A stretch of 64,000 nucleotides of DNA from Pseudocercospora fijiensis CIRAD86 (GCF_000340215.1 NW_006921532.1:8243735-8307734); one strand, 5' to 3'; positions 1 to 11,542 are shown, numbered from the stretch's first letter. Notes: generated by a model not told the origin, from the letters alone. A program made the numbers and translations.

Positions 1-164
1 ATCCCGAGCAGAATCTCCAGACGAATGCTGCTACGGGAGAGGGGAGTATTGGGGCGCAGGCGGATTTGTGTATGCAGGAATGGGATCGTCCGCCGAATGT
101 GGTTTTGGTTGATATGTTTGATCGGGGCGATGTTTTCACGGCGCAGAAGAATCTTAATGAGTGA
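1..164 (+). CDS. C-terminal end of a PLC-like phosphodiesterase (partial)
   Basis: The open frame enters from the left edge (codons begin at position 3) and stops with TGA at 162-164. About 53 residues are visible. The final segment contains RPPNVVLVDMFDRGDVF, which resembles the last beta strand of fungal PLC-like phosphodiesterases (TIM-barrel family related to PI-PLC X domains), where a PNFVLVDFYD-type motif is common. No catalytic residue lies in the visible part, so the assignment rests on one motif and remains tentative. It converges on the bHLH gene, whose stop is 273 bp away. Confidence 0.4.
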   Translation, partial: PEQNLQTNAATGEGSIGAQADLCMQEWDRPPNVVLVDMFDRGDVFTAQKNLNE

Positions 165-436
165 TGGATGAGCAGTGAGTGCTTGGTCCAGATCAAATTC
201 GTAGAAGCATTTCAAATGAGCGGATGTAGGAATGCAATCATTTTCAATGAAGATCGTGACCGCTGCAGAACAATGCTACATGTACTTTTGTATAAGCCGT
301 GACTCATTACCCAACATAATCCAACAGTCCTCCTTTCCGTGTGCCGATTGGCCGTAGGGTATCACATTGTCCTATGATCAACACAGATAAAACAGACGAC
401 GGCACAAACGCCTCCCACCAATTATATGTTCTCTGC

Positions 437-1787
437 CTACCAATGCCGATTCTCGTGGTCTGTTACAAGAAGATCTCGAACACTCATGCCACTGGATCGG
501 CTGTATGCACCCTCCTCACGGGGCGCATTGGCAGCTTTCCAGCTTCGTCGATCGTGATTGAGCATCAAAAGCGCCGCAGTGGCTTCCTGATCCATTTGAT
601 GCTCATTTTCATCACTTCGTCCTTTTATTGCCAGCCTCTGTGCTTGCGAATGCCCATGCTTTTCGCTCAGCTCAGTTGCTCCCTCAGCGATCTGCCGCAA
701 GTGACCTGCGCTGTCGAGAGGCTTGAGAGCAGGGGAACCAAGACCAAACACATTATTGAATGAGGGCGCCGTTGAGACGTGATGAAGCTGAGGACCAAAT
801 GCTGGCGAAGCCTGATTCGAATGGAAGTAGGGGCTGTAGGACGAGGCTGCTGAGGAGATGGAGTAGTGTCGGCCTCCAGTGCCGACGGAGAAGATGGATG
901 GTGAGGTGGTGGTTGTCGTGGTGATTTGTGAGAGCGAAGGCAGCGATATCAATGATCCAGATTTCTCCAAAGTCGATGTAGCCGGTGTAGATGTGCCTTC
1001 TTCAGTCTCGCCCACGTCGTCCGCCATTTCTTCATCATCATCCTCATCAGCAGCTTGCTCTTCTACCTCTCTTCGGCGTGTCGGAGGCTGCGGCTGCGGT
1101 GATGGCTTCTTCGCCTGCAGATCTGCCACGCATTGCTCCAAATATCGCAAATATTCTATGCTCGCCTGCGAATACATTAGAGCTGCATGACTGTCAATGT
1201 CTCGAAAGCCATACCTGCAGAATGGCAAGCTTGTGCATTTCCTGGCCTCTGCATGCAGGAACCATATCCTTCAGCACGGCGAATTCCTCGTTCATCTTCG
1301 ACCTTCGTCTACGCTCGATCAAGCTATGTGCCGTCTTGCGTGCAATTTTACGCCCTGCCGCCGTCTGGCCAGAACCGGTCTGCTTCCTCTTGCTACCCGT
1401 TTGTGCGCCGCTTTTCCGATTCGCGGGCGGAGATGCTACAGAGACCGCAGATCTCTCGTGCACATCGCTCTCCCTTGGCTTCATCTGTATAATCTTGCGG
1501 GATCTAGTGGGCGGTGGAGGCAAGGCGAAATCATCTTTGGTAATCAGCGGAACTTGGTGGGATAAAGGTCTCTTTCGAGGAGTGTCTGCGGGCAGGCCAG
1601 GGGACACAGGGCGATATGAAGAGTCGGAGGCATTGGCAGAAGGCGTGGCCGAACTCGTGCCCGCTCGATCCGCCTGTTCTTGGTATGCGGTGGGCGGCAG
1701 GTTGAAGGTTGACACGGCCGCTGTGCCCTCTTTACCACGGAGGTCGCTCGACGAGCCCGGAGTGGGCGGTGGATTGGGTCGAGGCAT
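437..1787 (-). CDS. bHLH transcription factor (Esc1/PalcA-like)
   Basis: Two exons, with a 49-nt intron at 1166-1214 that splits the bHLH domain. The joined sequence gives a basic region (HSLIERRRRSKMNEEF), a loop with PACRGQEMHKLAIL, and a second helix (ASIEYLRYLEQCVADL). The ERRRR basic region fits E-box binding. The N-terminal part is rich in Pro and Ser; the C-terminal part has an acidic run (DEDDDEEMADD), then a low-complexity Ser/Thr stretch, and ends near MSVRDLL. The ATG at 1787 (MPRPNPPPTP) is chosen because homologues tend to begin there. An in-frame ATG at 2099 would add 104 residues with a Pro-Arg dipeptide run and looks less like coding sequence. The protein would be a nuclear regulator; its targets cannot be read from the sequence. 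Confidence 0.85.
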
Positions 1788-1981
1788 GATTGACAAGGCT
1801 GGCCATGCGGACGGGACAGCGTCTGGCGCAGGCCTTCGGGCGTGGAATATGGCTTGGGCGTAGGAAGTCACGATGGGCGGTTCAGAGGTGGGGGCAGCGA
1901 ATGCTAATAAACGACGATAGCAGCAGGCTGCCGAGGATGCGGCTGCAGGCACAGCTTGAGAAGCTGGCGGACTTGGAGCAT

Positions 1982-2034
1982 GGCGAGGGCGAGGGCGAGG
2001 GCGAGGGCGAGGGCGAGGGCGAGGGTGAGGGTAA
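1982..2034. repeat. GGCGAG hexanucleotide microsatellite
   Basis: About eight tandem copies of a GGCGAG-type hexamer upstream of the preferred bHLH start. The frame is open on the minus strand, where it would encode a Pro-Arg dipeptide run if translation began at 2099. Copy number is likely variable between strains. Confidence 0.9.
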
Positions 2035-3869
2035 GAGGGGAGAGGGGAGAGGGCGCTGCCAGACAGCAGAGGCACGTTCCTAGTGTCGCGTGCCATCATT
2101 CGACATTCGACGAGCTCGCAGCTCGCAGGACTGGAAGTGCCCGCTTCGCGCATGCGCCAATCAGCGTGCGCCCTCTTGCCACAGGGCACGTCCAAAGTCA
2201 AGCACACGTTCCGTGCTCCCCAACCTTTCTCTCTTCCGACCCAAATCCATACACAGGCGCACGTGCTTCCTTTCTCGCCCGTTAGCTGTGTCTTCTGGCT
2301 GTGTTGTTGCCTGCGGTCGGTGTGATCATTAGCCAGCAAGAGCACCGTGACAGTGGATGAAAGTGCCTGTGCCATCACGGTGCAGAGAGACTGGCCCGAT
2401 GCTTGGAAGAGAACACCTCGATGGCGCGGCATGAGAGCTTGGCCTGCGTTATTGCTCATTGAGAACCCATTCGTGAGCAGAACTTTGCATTCGTACACAT
2501 GTCGATTTCTTGCATATATGGACGCAACCGAGAAAGTCGCGAACCCCAGATTCATCAGGCAGACTTGGTGGGTAGGATGGATGCAAAGATCGGCAGTGAA
2601 GCACGATGAGAACCTATTATTTCTTCATTGCTTGTTTCTGTGGAACTAAGATGGTTGCAATCACAAGGTACCAATTATTCCCGCGCGTGTTGGGCCAAAC
2701 CCGTAAAGGGCCACCACTAAGGCGAGCACGAATCAGTATGGGAGCCACCGTGGGAAGCAAGAAAAGATCGTGAATCGGAAACGTCAGAGATTTTGATTTG
2801 GAGAGCTTCATAGGAGATGTACGAACTTCTAAGACGTACACCTTGATCCGCGTCGAAAGTGAACATCCTCCGTCAGGGCGAGACGGCATGAAGGGATACT
2901 TACCCAAAGCAGGGAGCTGAAATCAACATTGTCCAGAGATGTTACCTGCTCAGAATAGTTGTTAGCGATGTACTCGAAGCAGGTTGCGCATTTGTCTGAG
3001 AGAATTCGGAAGTCTGCATTCAGGCTGCAAGCTGTTAGCAAAAGTTCTACAGGTCATTTCTCGGAGGTAGTCGTACCTCATTAAATCAGAATTTTCAGTG
3101 TTGTGCGTTCACAACCAATCCCGTTCGTTAGACGTAGAAAGGTTCAAACAGTGTGAATAGTATTCATCATTGCAGAGTTCGGGTAATATGTGAAGCTGGA
3201 GAAAGTCATACCTGCGGACAGTCAGCGATGTCCACATGGCAAGCAATAGCACTCGAGCAAGCAGATGATGCTGAAGTCAGTCGACGCTTTCTCAACAAGC
3301 AAGCCTTTGACCAAGCATCCACGAGGGTTGTAAAGCCTCGCTGTGATGAATGCTGGCCGCCGACCGCAGTCTGTCCGCCCGTTGCGTGGTAGGGCTCATC
3401 ATGCGAAGTATGGAAGAAAGTGGGGGGAATAATACCTGTATGGCTGTCAGTGGTCGTCCGGCGATTCACAGGAGGGCAATGAGAATGCAGAAGTGCTAGC
3501 AGATCAGACAAGGCTGAAACTATTTAATGACAGGATCGACATGGTAAATTCCGATCGAGGAATGCCAATTCGTTGTCAAGGTATCATCACTGGAGCGGAA
3601 GGAGATGGGGTAACGTCTTCGTGACTGGGTGACTGACCTTTGATATTTGAACATGGAGGGTGGTAGGAGGCGGGTACAGCGCGATGGCAACGCGTCAGAT
3701 CAAACCTGTAAGAAGCGGGCGGTTAGCCAGTGCAAAATTACGCATGCCCGGGTGTGATTGTGCTTCGTCGCCAGGTCTCAGTGTAATTCTAGAGCTTTTG
3801 AAATGTCTCCTTCACGGAAAGTAGGTATTGGATTGTTCGTGGAATAGCATCCTTGTGGCGGCCAGGTCC

Positions 3870-3882
3870 GGGGGGGGGGGGG
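3870..3882 (+). repeat. Homopolymer run of 13 G
   Basis: Thirteen consecutive G about 320 bp upstream of the nitrilase start. It may be a slippage-prone tract or a sequencing weak point. Confidence 0.9.
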
Positions 3883-4059
3883 AGGGACGGTGACATACCA
3901 AGGCGGAGCACGCTTTGTTGCTACGGGACAGAGTCCGCACACACACGCGCTCCCGATGACTTGTGCTGCACTGCACTGCCGGTCTGGAAGCGCGTTGTCG
4001 TGTGGTGATGAAGGAAGAAGCGAGGGTTTGAAGTCGAGGATTTCCGTAGTGTGCTTTGG

Positions 4060-4091
4060 CCCGCGGGAAAGGCCCGCGGGCGTTCCCGCGG
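4060..4091. repeat. Clustered CCCGCGGG palindromes
   Basis: Two perfect CCCGCGGG octamers (4060-4067 and 4073-4080) and a 7-base partial copy (4085-4091) lie 110-145 bp upstream of the nitrilase start. Zinc-cluster regulators often bind paired CGG triplets, so this could be an upstream activating site; that is inference only. Confidence 0.5.
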
Positions 4092-4203
4092 TGCCTGAGG
4101 CTCGTCAGACGATGCGGCTGGCAACCACAAACTACATGTACTCAACGACTCTCGTGCAACTGCACATCTAATCGACATGGTGATCCGCAAAGCGCAGACT
4201 AAG

Positions 4204-5277
4204 ATGGCGCTCGCTGTAAGACTCAGCACATACGGTTGATGTCTTGTATATTGATATTTGCCAGGCAATTGGTCAAATTACGAGCACACAGAATTTCTCG
4301 CACAATCTTGCTCAATGCCGTGTGGTGATAGAGAAGGCGAAGGCTGCTGGAGCGAAGGTGACCTTCCTGCATCGATCCAGGAGAGAGATTTGCAGGCTCA
4401 TTCACTCCGTCTAGGCTGTGTTCCTTCCTGAGGCTAGTGATTACATTGGTCGCGACCAGACTGAGACCATCTCTTTGTGCAAACCAGTCAGCAAGTCGGA
4501 GTTTGTTCTCGGACTGCAAGAAGATGCTAAGAAGCACAAATTGCCAATCTCAGTCGGTATTCATGAGCCAAGCGATGACCCAAACAGCAAGCGCATCAAG
4601 AACACTCTAATCTGGATTGATGAGCACGGAGAGATAAGTCAACGATACCAGAAAGTCCATCTTTTCGATCTCGAGATGAAAGATGGCCCGATCATGAAAG
4701 AGTCCAAGATAATTGAGCCAGGGAACGAGATTCTGCCACCTTTCCCCAGTCCAGTGGGCAAGATCGGTTGTATGATATGCTTCGACTTGAGGTTTCCAGA
4801 AATCGCGCTGGCCTTGAAACGCCAGCATGCTGATATCCTACTCTATCCCTCTGCTTTCACTGTGCCAACGGGAAAGGCTCATTGGCTATCGCTTCTACGT
4901 GCAAGAGCAATTGAGTGCGAATGCTATGTAATAGCTGCGGCACAAGTTGGTGCGCACAGTGAGAAGCGCATTAGTTACGGGCACAGCGTTGTCATTGATC
5001 CGTGGGGTGAGGTGGTTGCTGAGCTCGGGGGCGAAAAGAAGGACGAGCCTGAGGTCATTCTGGCAGAGATTGATTTCAATAAGCTTAAGAGAATCCGCGA
5101 GCAGGTGCGAACAAATCCATGCACGCCAGTCTTCGTCGTCGAGCGCTTGCTAACCAGTGCCATTTTCAAATCCAGATGCCACTTCTACGAAGAGTGTGAG
5201 TGCCTGTCATAATCACGTATTACATGTAGTCCACTGAAGCTGACCATTCTTGTAGTGACGTGTACCCAGAGGTCTAG
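4204..5277 (+). CDS. Nitrilase-superfamily amidase (Nit/deaminated-glutathione amidase-like)
   Basis: Five exons (4204-4215, 4265-4357, 4415-5104, 5176-5195, 5256-5277) give a 278-residue protein, normal for the Nit branch of carbon-nitrogen hydrolases. The catalytic triad is visible: Glu41 in FLPEASDY, Lys115 in RYQKVHLFD and Cys157 in GCMICFDLRFPE. The last two short exons restore the conserved ending REQMPLLRRVDVYPEV, which supports the model. Family members hydrolyse deaminated glutathione, a metabolite-repair role, usually in cytosol or mitochondria. An in-frame ATG at 4177 would add nine residues (MVIRKAQTK) and is an equally possible start. The first exon is only 12 nt long with the start used here. 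Confidence 0.9.
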
Positions 5278-5488
5278 CACGATGTCAATGCTCTCTGTCA
5301 AAGCCTCAGCCGCATTGTAAGAAATTCGGCGTAGTGACCACATGAGAAAGGACAAAGGTTAAGTATTAATTAAACATTAAACATTATACTTCTGCCGAAA
5401 TCATCTTATATGTACTGGTAAAGACAATATGCTATGCCCAATGGCGCGGGCAGTGCTCCTGACATTCGTATCTACCCAGACTCCTTCT

Positions 5489-7467
5489 TTAGTACCACCT
5501 CGGATGCCATGGATCTGATAAGTCGAAAATCACAGATGAATGTGGCTTGGCGCCGCCATACTGGGGAAATATGCTCTGGAAATCGATGGTACGATTGAAG
5601 TGCTAGCTCGATTAGCATTCTGGTATCATTCAAATCATTTTTGGAATACTCACCAAGCCACCATTTGGTAGAATATCGATGTACTGGACTTTGAAGTCTG
5701 CTGGAGTATCGATAATACCAAGTCCGTTCGTCTGCACGAAGTAGTCTCTACCAATCTGGTCAGCCCCGACCTCTAGACCAAAACGGAAGATGGGGACCTT
5801 ACGTGACTACAAGCGCACGCTCATCAGGAGTTAGCTTGAGGTAGTGAGGACCGATGAGGGGCTGTTTCTCCCAAGGGTTGTCAAGACGAATTGGGTGGTC
5901 CAGGTTCGTAATATCCAAAGCCGCGACGTGGTTAGCAGTGGTGAAAGTGACTTTTAACCAGATCAGCTGTGTTTGAACTGTGACAAGATGTCCATACTTA
6001 CAGTATGCGAATCGTCCGTCCTTCGAGAGTGTGGAATAGACCGCCGTGGTATCAGGCATGCCAAAGTCGTACAGCATACGAGTAAGACCCGGCTTTCCCT
6101 TCTCATCTGTTCGGTAAGGGTAAATGATCCAGACTTGACCTAAATGCACGGCTGTGGCAATTGCAGCAGCCTCAGGGTTGCCGGGAATGAACTGTGAGAG
6201 TCAGCTCCAAGAACATTCAGATGATGTACATGGAATGCACCTTGACATCTTGAATACCGCCACCGTCCGGGATAGTGATGGTGTTGATGATCTTGCGAGT
6301 GGCCAAGTTCCAAAGTCGAAGGGTATTGGCCTTCACGATTCCTGCAGACAAGGATTAGGTTCACGGTCGACTCCCAAGGACAAGCAGTATACGTACCAGT
6401 CAGCGAGGGCTTCAGCACTGTCACAGGTATCACGAAGTCTGAAGTCAGCATCAGATCACGATTGAAATCGATGCTGAGACCATGAGGCGAGAACTGCTCC
6501 CCGAGAATATTCAAGGTTCCGTCGAGGTCTTCCGGCCATTCATGTATGATATTATACGAGGCGTCAGTCTCGATAAGTCGACCGGGTGATGTCCCGACCA
6601 AGCTTCCCATATACGTAATGAAGAAGCCTCCATCAGGTTTTGCAACGATCTCGTCGGCGATCGAGGCAAGCAGAGCTCGATCACTCTTCCAGAACTTCGG
6701 CTCGTACGGATCGGATACATCGAAGTAGAAGCCCGTGTCTTGAGTCTTTAAAAGGCTGAGGAGGCCTCCGCCCCAAAGAACTTTTCCGTCGGTAGAGACA
6801 CCGCTGTGGTGTGGATTGTTTCTAAGATATAGCAACGTCAGTCATTCTCGACAGGTCGAATTTGCTCCAGGAGGATTTCACCTTACCCAGAGGAAGGAAC
6901 CTGTTACGGCAAGAATCGATCAGCTCTCATGTTCGACATCTAGTTTTAGCAGCTTTTACAATACCTCAACGACACGCAAAAGGGTCCCGAACGTGTCATC
7001 ATCCAGACTGAATGAAGCGAGAAAGTCTGCATGCTTTGAGGTAGGTCAGTCTAAGATGGCTTAGATCGTAAGAAGCTCATATATGTCTTGCCTTGTTGTC
7101 ACCTGCACAGGTCCAGAAAAAGCCAAATTTGCGCGGCCGGATGTTACTCCCGACATATCCTGGATTTCTGTAGGAAGTAGATAGACAATATCAGTAAAGA
7201 TCTTATCACACCTTGCACTTCAATGGACATTTAGACTCACGGTAATGGTGGCGTGGGTATCTGAAGGATAGGTAACGGTGGAGCGACGTTGTTGATGAGC
7301 TCTGTTAGACCCGGGACAGGTGGAATGAGAGATCCAGGTAGTGACAATGAATTGATTGGGAGACCGAGCTGCCGTTTGATTTCGGAATGTTTCTCAGATG
7401 CTGGGTCGATGGTAGGAAAGGCAGAGGCAAGGCCAAAGAAGACCAGAACGAATCGAAACGAAAGCAT
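5489..7467 (-). CDS. Selenium-binding protein/methanethiol oxidase-like protein with signal peptide
   Basis: Ten exons join into a 485-residue protein: 7241-7467, 7092-7167, 6965-7033, 6887-6900, 6397-6821, 6241-6341, 6002-6191, 5803-5950, 5654-5747, 5489-5602. Diagnostic SBP56-family stretches are NNPHHSGVSTDGKVLWGGG, SPHGLSIDFNRDLMLTSDF and PHSSVIFDLSDPWHPRWY at the C-terminus. Family members are beta-propeller enzymes, some of which oxidise methanethiol. The N-terminus MLSFRFVLVFFGLASAFP is a clear secretion signal, followed by a Pro/Leu-rich linker, so this copy is probably exported. Intron 2 (7034-7091) begins with GC (AAG|GCAAGA) and exon 4 is only 14 nt. A TATATAT stretch lies about 100 bp upstream of the start. 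Confidence 0.88.
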
Positions 7468-7827
7468 AGCCAATGCCGTGGCGTTCGTGGACGGGTGCCA
7501 AGGTTGTCTTGACCCAGTAGAGAGAGAACGAGTTCGATTGAGCAGGTTTAGGGGACATGGATAGCGATATATATGCTCGCCCGTAGCTGCAGTACTCACA
7601 TTGTCAGGACTTTCATCTCTTTGCACCCATATCGGATCACCTTCGAAGCAACTTGCTGATGTGACAGTCAATGCATCATCTGGACAGGTGCATTGCCAGC
7701 ATCAAAAATCACCGAACATGCACTATCGAACGCTGCTGCATTTCGACATCGTTGCTCCCGGCCGGGGAACATCAATCCGATCAACACTGCCTGGCATGCA
7801 AGCACAACGCTTTGCTGCGTTCGACAA

Positions 7828-7851
7828 AAGGAAATGACGGTTCCTTCATAT
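7828..7851 (+). repeat. 24-base promoter box, copy 1
   Basis: Reads AAGGAAATGACGGTTCCT then TCATAT. The core GGAA..7 nt..TTCC is an inverted repeat. A second copy at 8021-8044 differs at one base. Both are upstream of the selenium-binding-like gene (about 360 and 555 bp from its start). Confidence 0.6.
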
Positions 7852-8020
7852 CACACAAGGGTTTACTGTATGCACGGACGGCATAGGTGTTTCTTGATAC
7901 ATTCACCTACTCGGTGCCACAACCGCTGCACCAGCCCACCCACGGCATTGGATTTCTATAAGGTTTCTATAGCGCATGTATGCAGCGACTGGGCCCTCGC
8001 CTGTGACGCACTGTTATATG

Positions 8021-8044
8021 AAGGAAATGACGGTTCCTGCATAT
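8021..8044 (+). repeat. 24-base promoter box, copy 2
   Basis: Matches 23 of 24 bases of the box at 7828-7851, including the GGAA/TTCC arms. It could be a duplicated regulator site or a small duplication with no function. Confidence 0.6.
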
Positions 8045-9743
8045 GGGAGCAAATATCACAATGGCGACATTCTCGATGAAATGGTCGACAACTGATGCCT
8101 TAAATTCGAGCGATGGCGCTATCTACTTTGGCAGGGAGCTAGAGATGAATGAGGGAGTGTGACCAAGGGTCGTAGTATGAGCGCCGTCATGCTTCCAAAT
8201 CTTTCCACTAACTCTTGCCCAGACATCGAGATGATTTGAGACCATTCCCGAAGAGATTCATTATAGACTCGACATGGATGGTTATTAACGCATACAGGCC
8301 AATCTTTGTCCGGACGTTTCGACCACCAGGAGCAAAGCCAGCCGCAGATACAGAGTATGCTGTGGATGAATGACAGTCTGCTAAAGTGCGACGGTTTAGC
8401 ACAGCACCCCATTTCAAATAACCCATTTGCTCGGATATACAAGCCATGAAGTCTGCTGAGCGGTGTTCCGGGGCGAGAACATCTTCGACATGCGTTGCTC
8501 TCTTGAATCTCTTCTCGATTTAGGAGTTATAGCTACGCCCTGACCATTCGTTCTGTTACTACCGCTGCAGCCGGACTCATGCCGCGGTAATACATTGAGG
8601 AACATAGAGGGTTTCCTAAGCCATATGATAATCACAGCCTCCCCATGTCGACCGCAAGGAAAGCATTGCTTGGGAGAGATGAAGACTCGGGCGATAGAGC
8701 CTGAAACCAGAGAAGCCAATGGACCGAGGGGACGTCGAACTATCGCGTGATTATCTCGGCGCAGGCCTACTGTCAAGATACATCTATCATTCTGCTGAAT
8801 GGCCTGTGAGACAGTTGCTCCACATACTCGCTTTCGTGACACGTGTCCAGTGGATATTTGGATCGGTTTATGCAACCTCGAGCTGAATATGAGGATGTTC
8901 GCGTATTTGTCATGCCAAAGCTGCACATACTGTATTGCTGATGTTAGTGAGGCTTACAACATAGACACGAGACCGGAGGTGCTCCCATGGGTAGATACAG
9001 ACAAACCAGGGAATGAATGTCGATCAATCAAGTTTCTCATAGCCGGACAGTGTTTGATTGGCTTGATCGTTACCGCAGACTCGTAGAGCTCTTGTGATGA
9101 ACTTGCATTGTCATTCGCATTCCTAGGAACAGATTTCCGAATCTGCATGGTCGAGACGGCACGCCAAGAGTTTGCATCTATTGCACAATTGACGGGGATG
9201 AGTGCGCATAGTAACCTTAACAGGAACCAGCTGAACACTTCTCGCCAGGGTATGAACTATAGCACTTCAGCCCAGGGTCAAAAGGTAAGAGACAGCCAAT
9301 CTGACTCGGTTGTCTAGAGATGATGCCAATCACCCCATGTCAAGGTACAATCGAAGCTAGCCGCAGGAAGTGTTCTTACCCTGCAAAATCTGCCAGCTTC
9401 GACCTCATTCATGAGATAAAACAGCGAACGGTCGGTCAGCTGGCCCAAAGCCCGGAACCAATCCAGCGGCAGGCATGCATCGAATGGTGTGACAGCGCAG
9501 ATTCTGCTTCTGCCCATGTTCGATGATCGCGCTTACGACAAATGGCAATTCCATCTTTCATCAGTGACCGGCAACCACCTGGATCATGGAGAGGGATGAT
9601 CAATGCATAGGCCATTGGTGCAAATTTGCGAGATGCGAGTGGTCCTGAATCCTTGACAGTCACGATTTTAAGAATGGTCGATAGGTGCCAAAGCAATCCC
9701 CTCGAGAGCAATGTGGATGTGATCGAACCGGCATCGACTCAGC

Positions 9744-11542
9744 ATGAGACTTCTTGAGTTGTTTTTGAGCGCCTACACGCTTGGCTGCTTCTTTGACGTC
9801 TCGTCTGCGAAGCCATTCGCACATGGAGCGCAGAAGTCATCCTCCCCAAAGGTGTTCAACTATGGCCGCGGTCTCCCTTCTCATTCGGGCTCTAAGCATT
9901 TGCGACCTGTGCTCGAACCTCGCAAACAACCAGAATCCGAGAAAAGGATTGGATCAAATGGGCCTGATACAAAAGTGGCCGGCTATTCTCAAGGCGAGTT
10001 CGCGAAAGGTGAACCTATCAGTAGTTCCGGGAAAGGGGCTGTCATCTCTGGTAATTCATTTCAAAATCTCATAATATTAGCAAAATTGTTGACGCCAGCT
10101 AGGTGGAACGAACAACTTGATCGATATTCAAAACCCCAGCAATCTTGGTCAGGAGCCCACGGACAGTGGGGTCGTGGTGAATCTCAAATGGCGGTTCTCG
10201 GATTCAAAGACCAATCTGTACAATGGAGGCTTTGTACGTGAGCAGGTTATCACCGACCTTCCGTCTAGTCAGGATATCTCTGGTGCTCAACAACACCTGA
10301 AGAAGGGCGCTTTCCGCACGTTGCATTGGCACAAAGTTGTAGGTCCAGAATCTCGACAGCTTCAAGCATTGTACGCTGACGTGATTCAGTCAGAGTGGGC
10401 GTTCGTCTATGCTGGCCGGGTCGCTATATCTGCCGTCAACGAAAAGGGTGAAAACCAGTATGTAAGTCTTCTGCATTCGAGGCTGATGTCGTATTGCCAT
10501 CCTTCGCTAAACTTCCACTCCTCGGCGTTTGCAGGATATCCTTGGACCAGGAGATATCTGGTTCTTCCCAAAGGGAGTGGCGCATGGCGTCCAAGGGTTG
10601 GACGAAGACAACGAGTTCTTGCTAGTCTTTGACGACGGCAATTTCGACGCCACTGGTGTGACATTCAATGTCGATGACTGGGTCGCACACACGCCAAAAG
10701 ACATTCTGGCGAAGAACTTTGGTCCGTTACCCCTACTCACGAAGGGAGGTGCCTGCTAACTCATTGCCTGCAGGTGTGAATGCATCAGTGTTCGATGATG
10801 TGCCGAAGACCAATCCGAAAATCCTTCCAGGCAATGTACCGCCAGGTCAGAGTGTCGATCATCCCATCGGAGATCTCAGCAAGAGCAACAGCTCGTACGT
10901 GATCAGATCGAAAGACGTAGAGCCAATCGTTGCTCCAGGCGGCGGTGGTGAGTGGGATGCCGTTCCGTCAAATCGCCTCGAAAAGTGCTGACACACGGTC
11001 TCAGGTACTATCCAGATATTCGACTCCAGAAATTTCCCTATCTCGACCACAATTGCATCTTCCGTCGTAACCATCAAGCCCGGAGGACTGCGCGAGCTGC
11101 ATTGGCATCCAACAGTACAAGAATGGGTTTACTTCGCCCAAGGCCAGGCTCGCGCCACGGTTTTCATGGGAAACGCGGCTGCCCGGACTTTCGATTTTGC
11201 TGCAGGCGATACTGCCGTCTTGTGAGTACAACTTCTCGATGAACTCGCAGTTTGGCGCTGACGTTGTGCGTCGCAGCCCTGACAATTCGGGGCACTATGT
11301 TGAGAATACATCAGAAACCGAGGATTTGATCTGGTACGTAAAGCCCAGGCTTGGTCCTGAAGTGCCACGCCATGAACTGACGAGCTTCAAGGATTGAAAT
11401 TTTCAAGGCCGATCGCATTGCTGATATCTCCTTGACTCAATGGCTCGCGCTGACGCCGGCGCCGTATGTCGCACAATCGCTGAACATTTCGATTGACTTT
11501 GTCAAGCACTTGAAGAAGGAGAAGCAGTTGATCATTGCTTAA
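9744..11542 (+). CDS. Secreted bicupin, oxalate decarboxylase family
   Basis: Eight exons (9744-10050, 10103-10338, 10390-10461, 10535-10721, 10774-10947, 11005-11221, 11277-11333, 11392-11542) encode 466 residues starting with a hydrophobic signal ([22 protein letters not shown]). Both cupin domains keep their manganese ligands: His177, His179, Glu183 and His222 in the first (LHWHKVSEW..KGVAHG), and His358, His360, Glu365 and His404 in the second ([14 protein letters not shown]). This is the arrangement of extracellular fungal oxalate decarboxylases. The first-domain lid, SENST in the Bacillus enzyme, reads DATGVT here (about residues 243-248), so the lid glutamate needed for decarboxylation is absent. 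Activity on oxalate may therefore be altered. Confidence 0.9.

Larger units (their letters stand above)
1788..4203. other. Intergenic region between the bHLH and nitrilase genes, with possible exons
   Basis: No complete gene could be built here. Two minus-strand segments look coding-like: 3206-3511 ends in a Cys-containing stretch (ACHVDIADCPQ) just before a GTATGA donor, and about 2910-3035 encodes KCATCFEYIANNYSEQ after a TAACAG acceptor. They could be exons of a small cysteine-containing protein, but the reading phases do not join cleanly with the sites I tried and no convincing start codon was found. The region also holds the hexamer repeat, a G13 tract and CCCGCGGG palindromes described separately. 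Confidence 0.25.
7468..9743. other. 2.3-kb divergent intergenic region
   Basis: Lies between the selenium-binding-like gene and the bicupin gene, so it holds both promoters. Open frames here are short, start without ATG or lack recognisable motifs. The only structure seen is a repeated 24-base box at 7828 and 8021, listed separately. Confidence 0.6.

Noticed and set aside
8414..8926. 170-codon minus-strand frame in the 2.3-kb intergenic region
   Set aside because: No motif and no splice-supported extension.
8954..9238. Signal-peptide-like frame (FSWFLLRLLCALIPVNC)
   Set aside because: It begins with GTG, no upstream ATG joins it, and there is no further protein-like sequence.
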